Shown: positions 35,786 through 45,617, counted from the first letter of the stretch. The stretch is 64,000 nucleotides of DNA from Curtobacterium pusillum (GCF_013359865.1 NZ_JABMCE010000059.1:1-64000); one strand, 5' to 3'. Notes: generated by a model from the letters alone, not told the origin. Numbers and translations: made by a program.

Positions 35786-36517
35786 TCAGTAGGACGTGGT
35801 GTCGTCGCCGAGCGTCGACGCGGCGCCGGTCTCGGCCCGGTGCGCGACCTCGTCGAGGATGCGCGCCGAGGCGCTCGTGCCGATGCGGTTCGCGCCGGCC
35901 TCGACCATCTCGAGGAAGGTGTCGAGACCACGGACGCCGCCCGAGGCCTTCACGCCGGTGTCGGCGCCGACGGTCTCGCGCATGAGGCGGATGTGCTCAG
36001 CAGTGGCACCGCCACCGGCGAACCCGGTGGAGGTCTTCACGAACGCGGCACCGGCGGACTGCGCGGCACGGGACGCGGCGACGATCTCGTCGTCGGTGAG
36101 GAACGCGGTCTCGAGGATGACCTTGACGACGGTCGTGCCCGCGGCGTCGACCACGGCGCGGACGTCGGCCTCGACGCGCTCCCAGTCGCCGGACTTCGCG
36201 GCGCCGATGTTCTGCACCATGTCGAGCTCGAAGGCGCCGTCGGCGAGGGCCTGCAGCGACTCGGCCACCTTGGCGGCGGTCGAGGTGGTGCCGTGCGGGA
36301 AGCCGATGACGGTTCCGACGCCGACGCCGGTTCCCTGGAGGCGCTCGACGGCGTACGCGACGTCGCTCGGACGGACGCACACGCTGAAGACGCGGTAGGC
36401 GGCGGCCTCGTCCAGCTGGGCGTCGACGTCCGAACGGGTCAGTTCGGGCTTGAGGATCGCGTGGTCGATGAGACCACGGACGGCACCGGCGGTGACGGAG
36501 AACGCTGCATTGTCCAC
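35786..36517 (-). CDS. deoC: deoxyribose-phosphate aldolase
   Basis: A 243-residue class I aldolase splitting 2-deoxyribose 5-phosphate into acetaldehyde and glyceraldehyde 3-phosphate. It has LIDHAILKPELT, the helper Lys in VVKVILETAFLTDDE, the Schiff-base Lys in AAFVKTSTGFAGGGAT, and GVKASGGVRGLDTFLEM. Length is normal. The GTG start lies six bases after TAGGCT on the minus strand (36529 to 36524), so the mRNA is probably leaderless. Confidence 0.95.
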   Translation of the reverse strand: MDNAAFSVTAGAVRGLIDHAILKPELTRSDVDAQLDEAAAYRVFSVCVRPSDVAYAVERLQGTGVGVGTVIGFPHGTTSTAAKVAESLQALADGAFELDMVQNIGAAKSGDWERVEADVRAVVDAAGTTVVKVILETAFLTDDEIVAASRAAQSAGAAFVKTSTGFAGGGATAEHIRLMRETVGADTGVKASGGVRGLDTFLEMVEAGANRIGTSASARILDEVAHRAETGAASTLGDDTTSY

Positions 36518-36523
36518 CCGGCA

Positions 36524-36552
36524 AGCCTACCCGGAGCCGAGCCGCGTACCGT
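36524..36552. promoter_or_regulatory. overlapping divergent leaderless promoters
   Basis: TAGGCT on the minus strand (36529-36524, for deoC) and TACCGT on the plus strand (36547-36552, for the SDR gene) lie 17 bases apart, so each -10 occupies the -35 position of the other. Both start codons follow their -10 by six to seven bases. Confidence 0.5.
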
Positions 36553-36559
36553 GCCCCGC

Positions 36560-38092
36560 ATGCACGTCCTCGTCACCGGGGCCACCGGGTACATCGGCGG
36601 TCGTCTCGTCCCGCGCCTCCTCGAAGCCGGCCACCGCGTCCGGGTCTTCGTCCGGACCCCCCGGAAGCTCCAGGACGTCCCCTGGCACGACGGCGTCGAG
36701 ATCGTCGAGGGCGACCTGCAGGACGCCGCCGCAGTGCGGAGCGCGGTCGACGGGGTCGAGGCCGTCTACTACCTCGCGCACGCGATGGGCGCCGAGGGCG
36801 ACTTCGAGCACGCCGAGCGGCGGGCGGCCGAGACGATGGCCCACGAGGCGCAGGCCGCCGGTGTCCGTCGGTTCGTGTACCTCGGCGGTCTGCACCCGGA
36901 CGGCGACCTCTCGAAGCACCTCCGCAGCCGGAAGGAGGTCGGGGACGTCCTGCTCCGCTCCGGCGTCCCGACGATCGCCTACCAGGCCGGTGTGGTGATC
37001 GGGTCGGGGAGCACCTCGTTCGAGATGATCCGGCACCTGACCGACGTCCTTCCGTGGATGGCCGCGCCGCGCTGGGTCCGGAACCACATCCAGCCGATCG
37101 CCGTGCGGGACGTCCTGTACTACCTCGTGAGGGCCCTCGACATCCCCGCCGACGTGAACCGGACCTTCGACATCGGCGGCCCGGACGTGCTGCGCTACGG
37201 CCAGATGCTCAACGGGTACGCCGTCGAGGCGAAGCTCCCGCAACGGCCGATCTCCGTGCTGCCCGTCCTCACCCCGAGGCTCGCCGCGCACTGGTTCAAC
37301 CTCGTCACCCCGATCCCGCGCAAGCTCGCGACGCCGATCATCGAGTCCCTGCAGTTCGAGTGCGTCCAGCGCGAGCACGACATCGACGACGTGGTGCCGC
37401 GTCCGGAGGGCGGGCTCACCCCCTACCGCCGCGCCGTCCGGCTCGCCCTCAGCCGCATGCGCACCGGCGAGGTCGAGACGAGCTGGCGCAGCGCGACCCT
37501 CGCGGCGACGCCGGCGGACCCGCTGCCGAGCGACCCGGACTGGTCCGGCCACACGGTGTACGTCGACGACCGGAAGCGACACTCGGCGGCCTCGGCCGAG
37601 GACGTCTGGCGTGTCGTCGAGTCGATCGGCGGCGAGAAGGGCTGGTACTCGTTCCCGCTCGCCTGGGTGGCCCGCGGGTGGATGGACAAACTCGCCGGGG
37701 GAGTCGGTCTCAACCGGGGCCGCCGCGACCCGGAGCGCCTCGAGCAGGGCGACGCACTCGACTGGTGGCGTGTGGAACGGCTCGATCGCGGGCGGTACCT
37801 GCGGCTCCGCGCCGAGTTCAAGTCGCCGGGCCGGGCCTGGCTCGAGATGACCGTGACCCCGGCGGAGGACGGCGGCAGCGACTACCGGCAGCGGGCGATC
37901 TACTTCCCCCAGGGGCTCGCCGGACGGCTCTACTGGTACGGGATCCTCCCGTTCCACGGCGTGATCTTCCCGGGCATGGTCGAGCGGATCACGGCCGCGG
38001 CCGAGCGGGAGTCCGAGCACACCGGGTCGACGGGACGGAACCGGACCCAGCAGAATGGGAAGCCGGAACCGGTACACGAGGAGGCAGCATGA
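36560..38092 (+). CDS. NAD(P)-binding protein with DUF2867 domain
   Basis: A 510-residue two-domain protein. Residues 1-290 are an atypical SDR/NmrA-like Rossmann fold (MHVLVTGATGYIGGRL, VYYLAHAMG, VRRFVYLGGLHP). Residues 330-490 match the DUF2867 module (AEDVWRVVESIGGEKGWYSF, SPGRAWLEMTV, LYWYGILPFHGVIFPGM). Such proteins are common in actinobacteria and proposed to be oxidoreductases or quinone/lipid-related; the reaction is unknown. It heads a three-gene operon with an SGNH hydrolase and a DUF6804 membrane protein, each overlapping the next. Confidence 0.88.
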   Translation: MHVLVTGATGYIGGRLVPRLLEAGHRVRVFVRTPRKLQDVPWHDGVEIVEGDLQDAAAVRSAVDGVEAVYYLAHAMGAEGDFEHAERRAAETMAHEAQAAGVRRFVYLGGLHPDGDLSKHLRSRKEVGDVLLRSGVPTIAYQAGVVIGSGSTSFEMIRHLTDVLPWMAAPRWVRNHIQPIAVRDVLYYLVRALDIPADVNRTFDIGGPDVLRYGQMLNGYAVEAKLPQRPISVLPVLTPRLAAHWFNLVTPIPRKLATPIIESLQFECVQREHDIDDVVPRPEGGLTPYRRAVRLALSRMRTGEVETSWRSATLAATPADPLPSDPDWSGHTVYVDDRKRHSAASAEDVWRVVESIGGEKGWYSFPLAWVARGWMDKLAGGVGLNRGRRDPERLEQGDALDWWRVERLDRGRYLRLRAEFKSPGRAWLEMTVTPAEDGGSDYRQRAIYFPQGLAGRLYWYGILPFHGVIFPGMVERITAAAERESEHTGSTGRNRTQQNGKPEPVHEEAA

Positions 38093-38673
38093 CCGCGGAA
38101 CACACCAGCGTCCTGTTCCTGGGCGACAGCATCACCGAGCAGGGGTCGTGGGACACGTGGTTGCCCGACGAGCGCATCGTCAACCTCGGCATCGGCGGCG
38201 ACACCACCGACGGGGTCCTGGCACGCCTGGACGCCGTCGTGGCCGAACAGCCCGAGGTCATCGTGCTGCTCATCGGCACGAACGACTTCGGCAACCACCG
38301 GGCGAGCGTCGAGCACGTCGTCCGTGGCGTCGAGTCGGTCCTCGTGACGCTCCGCCGCGAGCTCCCGGGCGTCCGGCTGCTGCTCGTCTCGATCCTCCCG
38401 CGCCAGGCCGAGTACGCGGCGAAGATCGAGGAGGCGAACCGGCACCTCCGCCAGTTCGTCGCGACGTGCCACGCCCAGTACCTCGACGCGTGGCCCGCCC
38501 TCGCCGACGGGGACCACCTCGACGACCGCTTCACCGACGACGGCCTGCACCTCACAGACGAGGGCTACCGGGCGTACCTCGCCGAGCTCGTACCGGCGCT
38601 CGAGCGGGTCCGCGGGATGCCGCCGATGTCCCGTTCGATCCAGGCCATCGACCTCGACGGCGCCAGCGCCTGA
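38089..38673 (+). CDS. SGNH/GDSL-type hydrolase (cytoplasmic)
   Basis: A 194-residue SGNH hydrolase without a signal peptide. The nucleophile is in VLFLGDSITEQGSW, followed by NLGIGGDTTDGVL (block II), LLIGTNDFG (block III) and the Asp-x-x-His pair in TDDGLHLTDEGY (block V). It could be a lysophospholipase- or acyl-esterase-like enzyme. It overlaps the DUF2867 gene (ATGA) and the next gene (TGATG). The ribosome-binding site GAGGAGG lies just before the ATG. Confidence 0.88.
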   Translation: MTAEHTSVLFLGDSITEQGSWDTWLPDERIVNLGIGGDTTDGVLARLDAVVAEQPEVIVLLIGTNDFGNHRASVEHVVRGVESVLVTLRRELPGVRLLLVSILPRQAEYAAKIEEANRHLRQFVATCHAQYLDAWPALADGDHLDDRFTDDGLHLTDEGYRAYLAELVPALERVRGMPPMSRSIQAIDLDGASA

Positions 38674-39128
38674 TGGCAGCACGGAAGGGACGCCCGCCGG
38701 CGGGGTCGTCACTGCACGGCGTGCCCGCGGGCCCGGCACGACCGGCATCGACCGAAGGAGCGACGTCCGAGCGGGCGAGCGGCGACACCGCGCCGTTCAC
38801 ACGTCCGGCGTTGGCGCCCTCGCTCATCGCGGCGATCGTGCTGCTCGCGTGCGTGGCGATCATCGACTCGTCCGGGTTCGTGTTCGCCCGCTGGGGCGTG
38901 ACCGTGCTGAGCCTCATCGTCCTGGTGTTCGCCGTCCGCGGCCGCGCCTGGTGGGCCGCCGTCCTGATGGCGGCGATCGCGGTGTGCTGGAACCCGCTCG
39001 CGGTCGTGCCGATCCCGGGCGAGGTCTGGGCGGCCCTGCAGATCGTCGCCGCCGCGCTCTTCATCGTCGTCGGCATCGTCGTGAAGGTGCCGCGCGAGAC
39101 GGAGACGACCCGCGCCTCCAGGCCCTGA
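38673..39128 (+). CDS. DUF6804-like membrane protein
   Basis: A 151-residue protein with a basic, disordered N-terminus of about 45 residues and four hydrophobic segments. FARWGVTVLSLIVLVFAVRG, AIAVCWNPLAVVPIPGEVW and ALFIVVGIVVKVP are the stretches by which I recognise DUF6804, a family of unknown function. The C-terminus (TRASRP) is encoded by a CGCGCCTCCAGG repeat arm at 39111-39122. Confidence 0.75.
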   Translation: MAARKGRPPAGSSLHGVPAGPARPASTEGATSERASGDTAPFTRPALAPSLIAAIVLLACVAIIDSSGFVFARWGVTVLSLIVLVFAVRGRAWWAAVLMAAIAVCWNPLAVVPIPGEVWAALQIVAAALFIVVGIVVKVPRETETTRASRP

Positions 39129-39165
39129 CCCGATCGCGGGGCGGTCCGGGCGCCCGCGCGGACGG

Positions 39166-39171
39166 TAGGAT
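39166..39171 (+). promoter_or_regulatory. -10 element of the Stealth gene
   Basis: TAGGAT is 47 bases before the ATG at 39219, between an upstream operon end and the gene. CGAAGGG forms a weak ribosome-binding site. Confidence 0.4.
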
Positions 39172-39218
39172 CGGCAGGAGGCGGGCGCGGTGCCCGCAGG
39201 ACGATCCGAAGGGCGTGG

Positions 39219-40772
39219 ATGAGCAACGAGACCGAGCCGGTGACCGAGAGTCCTCTGCTGAACCCTCGACCGTCCTCCGGCGGTCTCGACCGACCTGACG
39301 TCGTCGTGCGGAAAGGTCGTCTGACGCTCGTCAACGGCCACCTCACCCCGCAGCAGTCGATGATCGAGGACCTCCTGTTCCTCGACGACGCGCTCACCGC
39401 CGGTGACGTCGACCACCTGCTCATCCGCGGGAACGACCAGCGGCCGGTCATCGCCCTGGACGAACGCGACCGCCAGCGCGCGGAGAGCGCCGTGATGGCC
39501 GCCGCCGCGAACGAACCATTCTACGCGAAGCCCCCGCGCAAGCCCGCCGTGCTCGTCATCGACGACGGCCTCGGCCCGGCCGACGAACCCGTGCTCCGCG
39601 TGTTCCGTCCGCGCGTCGAACCGCTCGGACGCCTCCGCTACGGCGCGGAGACGAGCGTGCAGCTCGAGTTCTGGCGCGTCACCGACACCGAGGTCCTCGC
39701 GCCCGTCGAGAACGCCCTCATGCGCCGCAGCCTGCCGATCGAGGAGTTCGTCCTGGTCGACATCGAGCGGTACGGTCGGACCTGGCGCACCGTCGAGCAC
39801 ATGTTCGACGACCACGTCTCCGACATCCGCTTCCCGATCGACATCGTCTTCTCGTGGGTGGACGGCAACGCCATCGAGTACCAGCGTGCCCGACAGGCGG
39901 CGCAGTCCGGTGCCGTGCTGGGGGAGGGCGACGACGCCCCCGCCCGCTTCCGGCAGATCGACGAGCTGAAGTACGCGCTCCGCTCCGTGCACACCTTCGC
40001 GCCCTGGATCCGGCAGATCTACATCGCCACCGATTCCCCGGCCCCGGCCTGGCTCGCCGACCACCCCAAGGTGCGGATCGTCCGCTCCGAGGAGTTCTTC
40101 GCCGACCCGTCCGTCCTGCCGACGCACAACTCGCAGGCCGTCGAGTCACAGCTGCACCACATCCCGGGCATCAGCGAGCACTTCATCTACTCGAACGACG
40201 ACATGTTCTTCGGGCGCTCGGTCGACCCGTCGGTGTTCTTCAGCCCCGGATCGGTGACGAAGTTCATCCTCGCGTCGACCCGGATCGGCCTCGGCTCGAA
40301 CAACCCGGCACGGAGCGGGTTCGAGAACTCCGCCCGGGTGAACCGCCGGCTGCTCCAGCAGCGGTTCGGAGCGGTCACCACCAGGCACCTCGAGCACGCG
40401 CCGACCCCGCTGCGCGCCTCGATCATGACCGAGATGGAGCACGAGTTCGCGGACGAGTTCAGGGCGACGGCCGCGTCACGCTTCCGGGCGGCCGAGAACA
40501 TCTCGGTGACGAACTCGCTGTACCACTACTACTCGCTGCTCACCGGGCGGGCGATCGTGCAGGAGAACGCGCCCGTGCGGTACGTCGACACGACCATGCA
40601 GTCGGGGCTCCGTGCGCTCGACGACCTGCTCAAGAAGCGGAACGTCGACTTCTTCTGCCTGAACGACGGCAGCTTCCCCGAGGTCAGCGACGAGGAGCGC
40701 ACGCGGCGCGTCACCGACTTCCTCGAGAAGTACTTCCCGTTCCCGGCGCCCTGGGAGCGGCCCGCGTCCTGA
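39219..40772 (+). CDS. Stealth-family sugar-phosphate transferase
   Basis: A 517-residue protein with the conserved regions of Stealth proteins, which transfer hexose 1-phosphate units onto capsule or wall polysaccharide. CR1 is FPIDIVFSWVDGNA. CR2 contains FRQIDELKYALRSVHTFAPW and IRQIYIATD. CR3 has the IYSNDDMFFGRSV region, and CR4 is near the C-terminus (FFCLNDGS). The N-terminal about 150 residues are a less conserved extension typical of actinobacterial members. It is cytoplasmic. No capsule cluster is adjacent; the heptose-type cluster is 33 kb away. Confidence 0.9.
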   Translation: MSNETEPVTESPLLNPRPSSGGLDRPDVVVRKGRLTLVNGHLTPQQSMIEDLLFLDDALTAGDVDHLLIRGNDQRPVIALDERDRQRAESAVMAAAANEPFYAKPPRKPAVLVIDDGLGPADEPVLRVFRPRVEPLGRLRYGAETSVQLEFWRVTDTEVLAPVENALMRRSLPIEEFVLVDIERYGRTWRTVEHMFDDHVSDIRFPIDIVFSWVDGNAIEYQRARQAAQSGAVLGEGDDAPARFRQIDELKYALRSVHTFAPWIRQIYIATDSPAPAWLADHPKVRIVRSEEFFADPSVLPTHNSQAVESQLHHIPGISEHFIYSNDDMFFGRSVDPSVFFSPGSVTKFILASTRIGLGSNNPARSGFENSARVNRRLLQQRFGAVTTRHLEHAPTPLRASIMTEMEHEFADEFRATAASRFRAAENISVTNSLYHYYSLLTGRAIVQENAPVRYVDTTMQSGLRALDDLLKKRNVDFFCLNDGSFPEVSDEERTRRVTDFLEKYFPFPAPWERPAS

Positions 40773-40816
40773 AGCTGACGCCCCGCTGACGCCGGACGGC
40801 GGCCGAGATCGCACTT

Positions 40817-40866
40817 CGGCGCGGATGCGGCCTCCGTCCGACGGCGCGGATGCGGCCACCGTCCGA
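40817..40866. repeat. 25-base tandem repeat, two units
   Basis: Two 25-base units (40817-40841 and 40842-40866) differ at one base (CGGCCTCCG versus CGGCCACCG). They fill the short gap between convergent genes and may mark replication slippage. No other element is evident in the gap. Confidence 0.6.
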
Positions 40867-40868
40867 CG

Positions 40869-41828
40869 TCAGCGGTGGACGGGGGAGACCGGCACCGAAT
40901 CGAGGGTGAACACCGGGATGCTCGACGTCACCGGAGCCGGTTCCACCGCCGCAGCGATCGACACGCCGGCTGCGGCGAGTCGCGCCTCGGTCTCGACGGC
41001 GGAGACGGGCTCGCCGACGGTCGAGTAGTGCCCGATCGGGACGACCGAGTGCACCACGTTGTGTCCGTACACGTGGACGAGGTTGAACGACTGCGCGCCG
41101 TCGCGACCCCGCGTGCCGCCCCGGTACTCGGTGAGGTCCTGCGTGTAGCACGTTGCGCTCGCGACCGAGACGGGGACGCCCGCGAACACCGCGCTCGTCG
41201 AGTAGTGGAGGTGACCGGCGATGATCGCGATGACGTCACTGCCCTCGACGACCTCGGCGAGGGCGTCCTGGTCACGGAGCTCGACGAGGACGGCGAGGTC
41301 CTGCACGCTGGGCACCGGCGGGTGGTGCATCGCCAGGATCGTGCCGTGCGGGGCCTGCTCGGAGAGGACCTCGGCGAGCCAGTCGAGCTGGTCGGGGGAG
41401 ACCTCGCCGTGGTGGGCGCCGGGCACACTCGTGTCGAGGGTGATGACGCGCAGACCGTTCACGTCGTAGACGAAGTCCACGGGTCGGTCGGTCGGCTGCA
41501 GCCCGAAGAGCTCCTGCCGGAAGGCGCCCCGCTCGTCGTGGTTGCCCATCGCCCAGATGACCTGGGCGCCGATGCGTTCGGCAGCGGGCGCGACGATGTC
41601 CCGGATGCGGGCGTACGCGCCTGGTTCGCCCTTGTCGGCGACGTCCCCCGTGACGACGATCGCCTCCGGACGGGTGCCGGACGCCTCGATGTCGGCGACG
41701 ATCTCGCCGAGGCGAGCGGCGGAGTCGACGTCACCGTAGAGGGTGCCGTCGCCGGCCACGAGGTGGGTGTCACTGAGGTGGAGCAGGAAGTGGTTCGGCC
41801 TGGGGTGTTCGGCCGTCCGGCTGTCCAA
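40869..41828 (-). CDS. metallophosphoesterase, CpdA-like
   Basis: A calcineurin-like phosphoesterase of about 320 residues. Motifs in order: [10 protein letters not shown] (Asp-x-His), [11 protein letters not shown] (Gly-Asp), [11 protein letters not shown] (Gly-Asn-His-Asp/Glu), [10 protein letters not shown], and AGHLHYST (Gly-His-x-His). This is the class III cyclic nucleotide phosphodiesterase layout, so cAMP hydrolysis is likely but unproved. Start uncertain: TTG at 41828 gives the usual N-terminus; a longer frame from GTG at 41897 would add an uncharacteristic 23-residue leader that would lie near the promoter. Confidence 0.82.
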   Translation of the reverse strand: MDSRTAEHPRPNHFLLHLSDTHLVAGDGTLYGDVDSAARLGEIVADIEASGTRPEAIVVTGDVADKGEPGAYARIRDIVAPAAERIGAQVIWAMGNHDERGAFRQELFGLQPTDRPVDFVYDVNGLRVITLDTSVPGAHHGEVSPDQLDWLAEVLSEQAPHGTILAMHHPPVPSVQDLAVLVELRDQDALAEVVEGSDVIAIIAGHLHYSTSAVFAGVPVSVASATCYTQDLTEYRGGTRGRDGAQSFNLVHVYGHNVVHSVVPIGHYSTVGEPVSAVETEARLAAAGVSIAAAVEPAPVTSSIPVFTLDSVPVSPVHR

Positions 41829-41945
41829 TGGGATCTCATTCCGTTGGCGGGTGCGTGGTGCAACACAGTGCCACACCGTCCTGGACGATCCCAGCACGTC
41901 GATGTGAATCGAGGGTGAACCCGAAGCGGCGTGTTGAGGCGAAAC

Positions 41946-41986
41946 AGCGAAACCCCCCGCCCACGAAGTGGACGAGGGGTTTCGCT
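41946..41986 (-). terminator. terminator after qcrB
   Basis: AGCGAAACCCC (41946-41956) pairs with GGGGTTTCGCT (41976-41986); an inner CCAC/GTGG pairing adds to the stem. On the minus strand it ends in a T-rich TTTCGCTGTTTC stretch. Confidence 0.75.
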
Positions 41987-42004
41987 GATCCTTGCCGAGG
42001 AGTG

Positions 42005-43687
42005 TCAGTGCCCCGGGCCGACCTGGGGAGCCTGGTGGCCACCCTCGAGGTCGGGGGCGTGGTGCGCGGCGTGCGCAGCCTCGAGCTCGGCCTTCGTGAC
42101 CGGCGTGATGCGGTCCTCGAAGAAGAAGCGCGACATGCTGGCGCGGATCTTCTCCGCTCCGGTGATCTTGCCACGGGCGTTCGGGCGGAGCATCAGAGGC
42201 TTGTACTCGTTGAACTGCAGGAGCTTCCAGCGCTCGTACTCGTCGAGCTGCTCGTGCACCTCGATGTACTCACCGTGGGGCAGCCGGACGATGCGGCCGG
42301 ACTCGTACCCGTGGAGCACGATCTCGCGGTCCTTCTTCTGCAGGGCGAGGCACACGCGCTTCGTGATCCAGAAGGCGACGAACGGGCCGAGGACCGTCGT
42401 GGCCTGGATCACGTGGATCACGTGGTCGATCGACACGAAGAAGTGGGTCGCGATGATGTCCGACGACGCGGCGGCCCAGAGGCTCGCGTAGAGCGTGATG
42501 CCGGCGGCGCCGAAGGCCGTGCGCGTCGGGGCGTTGCGCGGACGATCCGCCAGGTGGTGCTCGCGCTTGTCACCGGTGACCCAGCCTTCGATGAAGGGGT
42601 AGAGGAAGATCCCGAGGATGAGCACCACCAGCACCGCGATCGGCGCGAGGATGTTGAACGACACCGTGTAGCCGAACCACACGACCTCCCAGTGCGGCGG
42701 CACCAGTCGGAGCGCGCCGTCCGCGAAGCCGATGTACCAGTCGGGCTGGGTACCGGCGGACACGGGGGACGGGTCGTACGGGCCGTAGTTCCAGATCGGG
42801 TTGATCGTGAACAGCGACGCGATGAGGGCGAGGATGCCCGCGACGATGAAGAAGAACCCACCGGCCTTCGCGGCGAACGCGGGGAGGATCGGCACGCCGA
42901 CGACGTTCTCGTTGGTCTTGCCCGGACCTGCGAACTGCGTGTGCTTGTTGATGACGACCAGCACGAGGTGAACGCCGAGCACCGCGACGAGGATCGCCGG
43001 CAGCAACAGGATGTGCAGCGTGTAGAGACGGCCGACGATGTCGGTGCCCGGGAACTCGCCGCCGAACAGCAGGTACGCGATCCAGACGCCGATGACCGGC
43101 ACACCCTCGATCATGCCGACGATGATGCGCAGACCGTTTCCGGAGAGCAGGTCGTCGGGGAGCGAGTAGCCCGTGAAGCCCTCGGCCATGGCGAGCACCC
43201 AGAGCACGAAGCCGAACACCCAGTTCAGCTCACGCGGCTTGCGGAACGCGCCGGTGAAGAACACGCGGGCCATGTGCAGCATGATCGAGGCCACGAACAG
43301 CAGCGCCGCCCAGTGGTGGATCTGCCGGACGAAGAGACCGCCGCGGATGTCGAACGAGATGTTCAGCGTCGACTGGAGCGCCGTCGACATCTCGATGCCC
43401 TTCAGTGGGACGTACGAGCCGTGGTACACGACCTCGGCCATGGACGCCTGGAAGAAGAACGTCAGGAAGGTGCCGGACAGCAGGACGACGACGAAGCTGT
43501 ACAGCGCCACCTCGCCGAGCATGAAGCTCCAGTGGTCGGGGAAGATCTTGCGCCCGACCTCCTTCACGAGGCCCGAGATGCTCGTGCGCTCGTCGATGTA
43601 GTTGGCGACCCCGCCGATGATGCGGGATCCGCGCTCCGGCGCCGGCCTGGTGGCGGACGCGGGTGCCTTGGTGGTCGTGCTGCTCAT
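42005..43687 (-). CDS. qcrB: cytochrome bc1 complex cytochrome b subunit
   Basis: A 560-residue membrane protein binding hemes bL and bH and the quinol sites of complex III. The haem-ligand histidine pairs are in [18 protein letters not shown] and [20 protein letters not shown], with the Qo motif [14 protein letters not shown] (PDW, an actinobacterial form of PEWY). The C-terminal about 130 residues form a hydrophilic extension after the last helices. In actinobacteria this subunit forms a bcc-aa3 supercomplex. Last gene of the ctaE-qcrCAB operon. Confidence 0.96.
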   Translation of the reverse strand: MSSTTTKAPASATRPAPERGSRIIGGVANYIDERTSISGLVKEVGRKIFPDHWSFMLGEVALYSFVVVLLSGTFLTFFFQASMAEVVYHGSYVPLKGIEMSTALQSTLNISFDIRGGLFVRQIHHWAALLFVASIMLHMARVFFTGAFRKPRELNWVFGFVLWVLAMAEGFTGYSLPDDLLSGNGLRIIVGMIEGVPVIGVWIAYLLFGGEFPGTDIVGRLYTLHILLLPAILVAVLGVHLVLVVINKHTQFAGPGKTNENVVGVPILPAFAAKAGGFFFIVAGILALIASLFTINPIWNYGPYDPSPVSAGTQPDWYIGFADGALRLVPPHWEVVWFGYTVSFNILAPIAVLVVLILGIFLYPFIEGWVTGDKREHHLADRPRNAPTRTAFGAAGITLYASLWAAASSDIIATHFFVSIDHVIHVIQATTVLGPFVAFWITKRVCLALQKKDREIVLHGYESGRIVRLPHGEYIEVHEQLDEYERWKLLQFNEYKPLMLRPNARGKITGAEKIRASMSRFFFEDRITPVTKAELEAAHAAHHAPDLEGGHQAPQVGPGH

Positions 43688-44754
43688 CAGCGTTCACGCT
43701 CCCAGAAGGACGGTCCGACGGGCTCGTGGAAGTCGCTCTGTGCGACCAGGTAGCCGTCGTCGTCGATCGCGATCGGAAGTTGGGGGAGGGGACGCGCGGC
43801 CGGTCCGAAGATGACCTCGCAGTTGTTCGAGACGTCGAACGTCGACTGGTGGCAGGGGCAGAGCAGGTGGTGCGTCTGCTGTTCGTACAGTGCGACCGGG
43901 CACCCGACGTGGGTGCAGATCTTCGAGTACGCGACGATGCCGTCGTACCCCCAGTTCTCGTGCCCCTTGGCGGGGTTCAGGTCCTTCGGGTCGAGGCGCA
44001 TCAGGAGGACGGAGGACTTGGCCTTCTCCTCGAGCATGTCCTCCTTGTCGAGCATGCCGTCCGGGATGACGTGGAACACCGAACCGATGGTCACGTCGGA
44101 CGCCTTGATCGGCAGACCCGTCGGGTCCTTCGTCAGGCGCGTGCCCTTCGCCCACATGGTGTGGCGGAGGAGTTCGTTCGGGTCCGCCGCCGGCGCGAGG
44201 TCGCGCACGAGGACGATGCCGGGGAGCGGGAACGCCGCCAGCGCGCCGATCATCGAGTTGCGGATGAGCTTGCGGCGGCTGAAGCCGGACTCCTTGTCGG
44301 CGAGCTGGAAGGCCTCGACGGCCTTCGCACGGGTCGCGTCCGTGCCACGGGTGCTGTGGCGGAGCTCCGAGATCTCGCGGTCGACGACGAGCGACTTCGA
44401 CCAGTACACGGCGCCGAGGCCGAGCGCGAGCAGCGCCAGGGCGATCGAGAGGCCGAGCCAGAGGTTGGCCGTGCGGACGGAGCCGAAGTCGTCGGAGTCG
44501 ATCGGGAAGGCGACGTACGCCGCGATCGCGAGGACGCTGCCGACGATCGACAGGTAGAAGTACGTGGCGACCTGACGCTCGGCGAGACGCTGCTTCTTCG
44601 GGTCGACGTCGGTGCGGCGCGCGCGGTGCGGCGGCTCGCCCGGGTTCTCGAACGGGTCCGCGGGCAGGACCGCGGTACCGGCCGACGTCGTGGTCGCGCC
44701 GTGCTTCTCGACAGCCGAGGACGAGTTCAGTGCCTCGTCGTCGTGCTCTGCCAT
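43687..44754 (-). CDS. qcrA: cytochrome bc1 complex Rieske iron-sulfur subunit
   Basis: A 355-residue Rieske protein with three N-terminal helices (two near residues 75-125, one near 175-195), as in actinobacterial QcrA. The 2Fe-2S ligands are in CTHVGCPVALY and CPCHQSTFDV (Cys-x-His and Cys-x2-His). The ATG at 44754 follows AAGGGA; an upstream ATG at 44781 would add nine residues and is less likely. The stop and the qcrB start share one base. Confidence 0.95.
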   Translation of the reverse strand: MAEHDDEALNSSSAVEKHGATTTSAGTAVLPADPFENPGEPPHRARRTDVDPKKQRLAERQVATYFYLSIVGSVLAIAAYVAFPIDSDDFGSVRTANLWLGLSIALALLALGLGAVYWSKSLVVDREISELRHSTRGTDATRAKAVEAFQLADKESGFSRRKLIRNSMIGALAAFPLPGIVLVRDLAPAADPNELLRHTMWAKGTRLTKDPTGLPIKASDVTIGSVFHVIPDGMLDKEDMLEEKAKSSVLLMRLDPKDLNPAKGHENWGYDGIVAYSKICTHVGCPVALYEQQTHHLLCPCHQSTFDVSNNCEVIFGPAARPLPQLPIAIDDDGYLVAQSDFHEPVGPSFWERER

Positions 44755-44787
44755 GGTGTTCCCTTCAGTGTCGTTCGACACGGACGA

Positions 44788-45597
44788 TCAGTTGGACTTC
44801 GCGGTCAGCCAGACGGTCATCGCGACCACCGCGCCGAGTCCGAAGATCCAGATGAACAGACCCTCTGCCACCGGGCCGAGGGAGCCGAGGGCGAACCCGC
44901 CGGGCGACTTGTTGTCCTGCACGTACTTCAGGTACGTGATGATGTCGGCCTTCTGCTCGGGGGTGAGGTTGAGGTCGTTGAACACCGGCATGTTCTGCGG
45001 GCCCGTGATCATGGCCTCGTAGATGTGCTTGCCGGACACCGTCTGCAGGTTCGGCGCGTACTTGCCCTCGGTCAGCGCACCACCGGCGCCGGCCACGTTG
45101 TGGCACATGGCGCAATTGATGCGGAAGAGCTCCGCACCCTCGGCCGCGTCGCCGTCCTCACCGCTGGTCAGGCTCTTGGAGGGGACCGACGGGCCGGGGC
45201 CGAGCGACGCGACGTACTCGGCGAGTGCGTCGATCTGCGCGTCCGTGAACTGCGCGGGCTTCTCTTCGGCCTGGGGGCCCTGAGCGGCCATCGGCATGCG
45301 GCCGGTACCGACCTGGAAGTCGACCGACGCGGCGCCGACGCCGATGAGGGACGGGCCCTCGCTCGTGCCCTGGGCGGAGAGACCGTGGCACGTGGCGCAG
45401 TTCGAGGCGAAGAGCTTCTGACCCTCGTTCACCTTCGACTGGCTCGACGCGGCCACGGTGCTCGTGCTGTCGTCGGCGTTCGCCGAGGAGCTGAACAGCG
45501 CGTACGCACCGCCCGTGGTCATGAGACCGACGACGATGAGCGACACGGTCGCCATCGGGGAACGGCGGCCCTTCTTGGACTTGGTTCTGTTGAACAT
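44788..45597 (-). CDS. qcrC: cytochrome bc1 complex diheme cytochrome c subunit
   Basis: A 269-residue membrane-anchored cytochrome cc. The N-terminal helix (MATVSLIVVGLMTTGGAYAL) and a C-terminal helix (LFIWIFGLGAVVAMTVWL) hold it in the membrane. Two haem c sites, CATCHG and CAMCHN, lie about 100 residues apart. It passes electrons straight to cytochrome aa3 oxidase, replacing soluble cytochrome c. Methionine ligands lie in GTGRMPMA and GPQNMPVF. Confidence 0.96.
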   Translation of the reverse strand: MFNRTKSKKGRRSPMATVSLIVVGLMTTGGAYALFSSSANADDSTSTVAASSQSKVNEGQKLFASNCATCHGLSAQGTSEGPSLIGVGAASVDFQVGTGRMPMAAQGPQAEEKPAQFTDAQIDALAEYVASLGPGPSVPSKSLTSGEDGDAAEGAELFRINCAMCHNVAGAGGALTEGKYAPNLQTVSGKHIYEAMITGPQNMPVFNDLNLTPEQKADIITYLKYVQDNKSPGGFALGSLGPVAEGLFIWIFGLGAVVAMTVWLTAKSN

Positions 45598-45617
45598 GCG
45601 GCGGGGCTATCCAGTTC

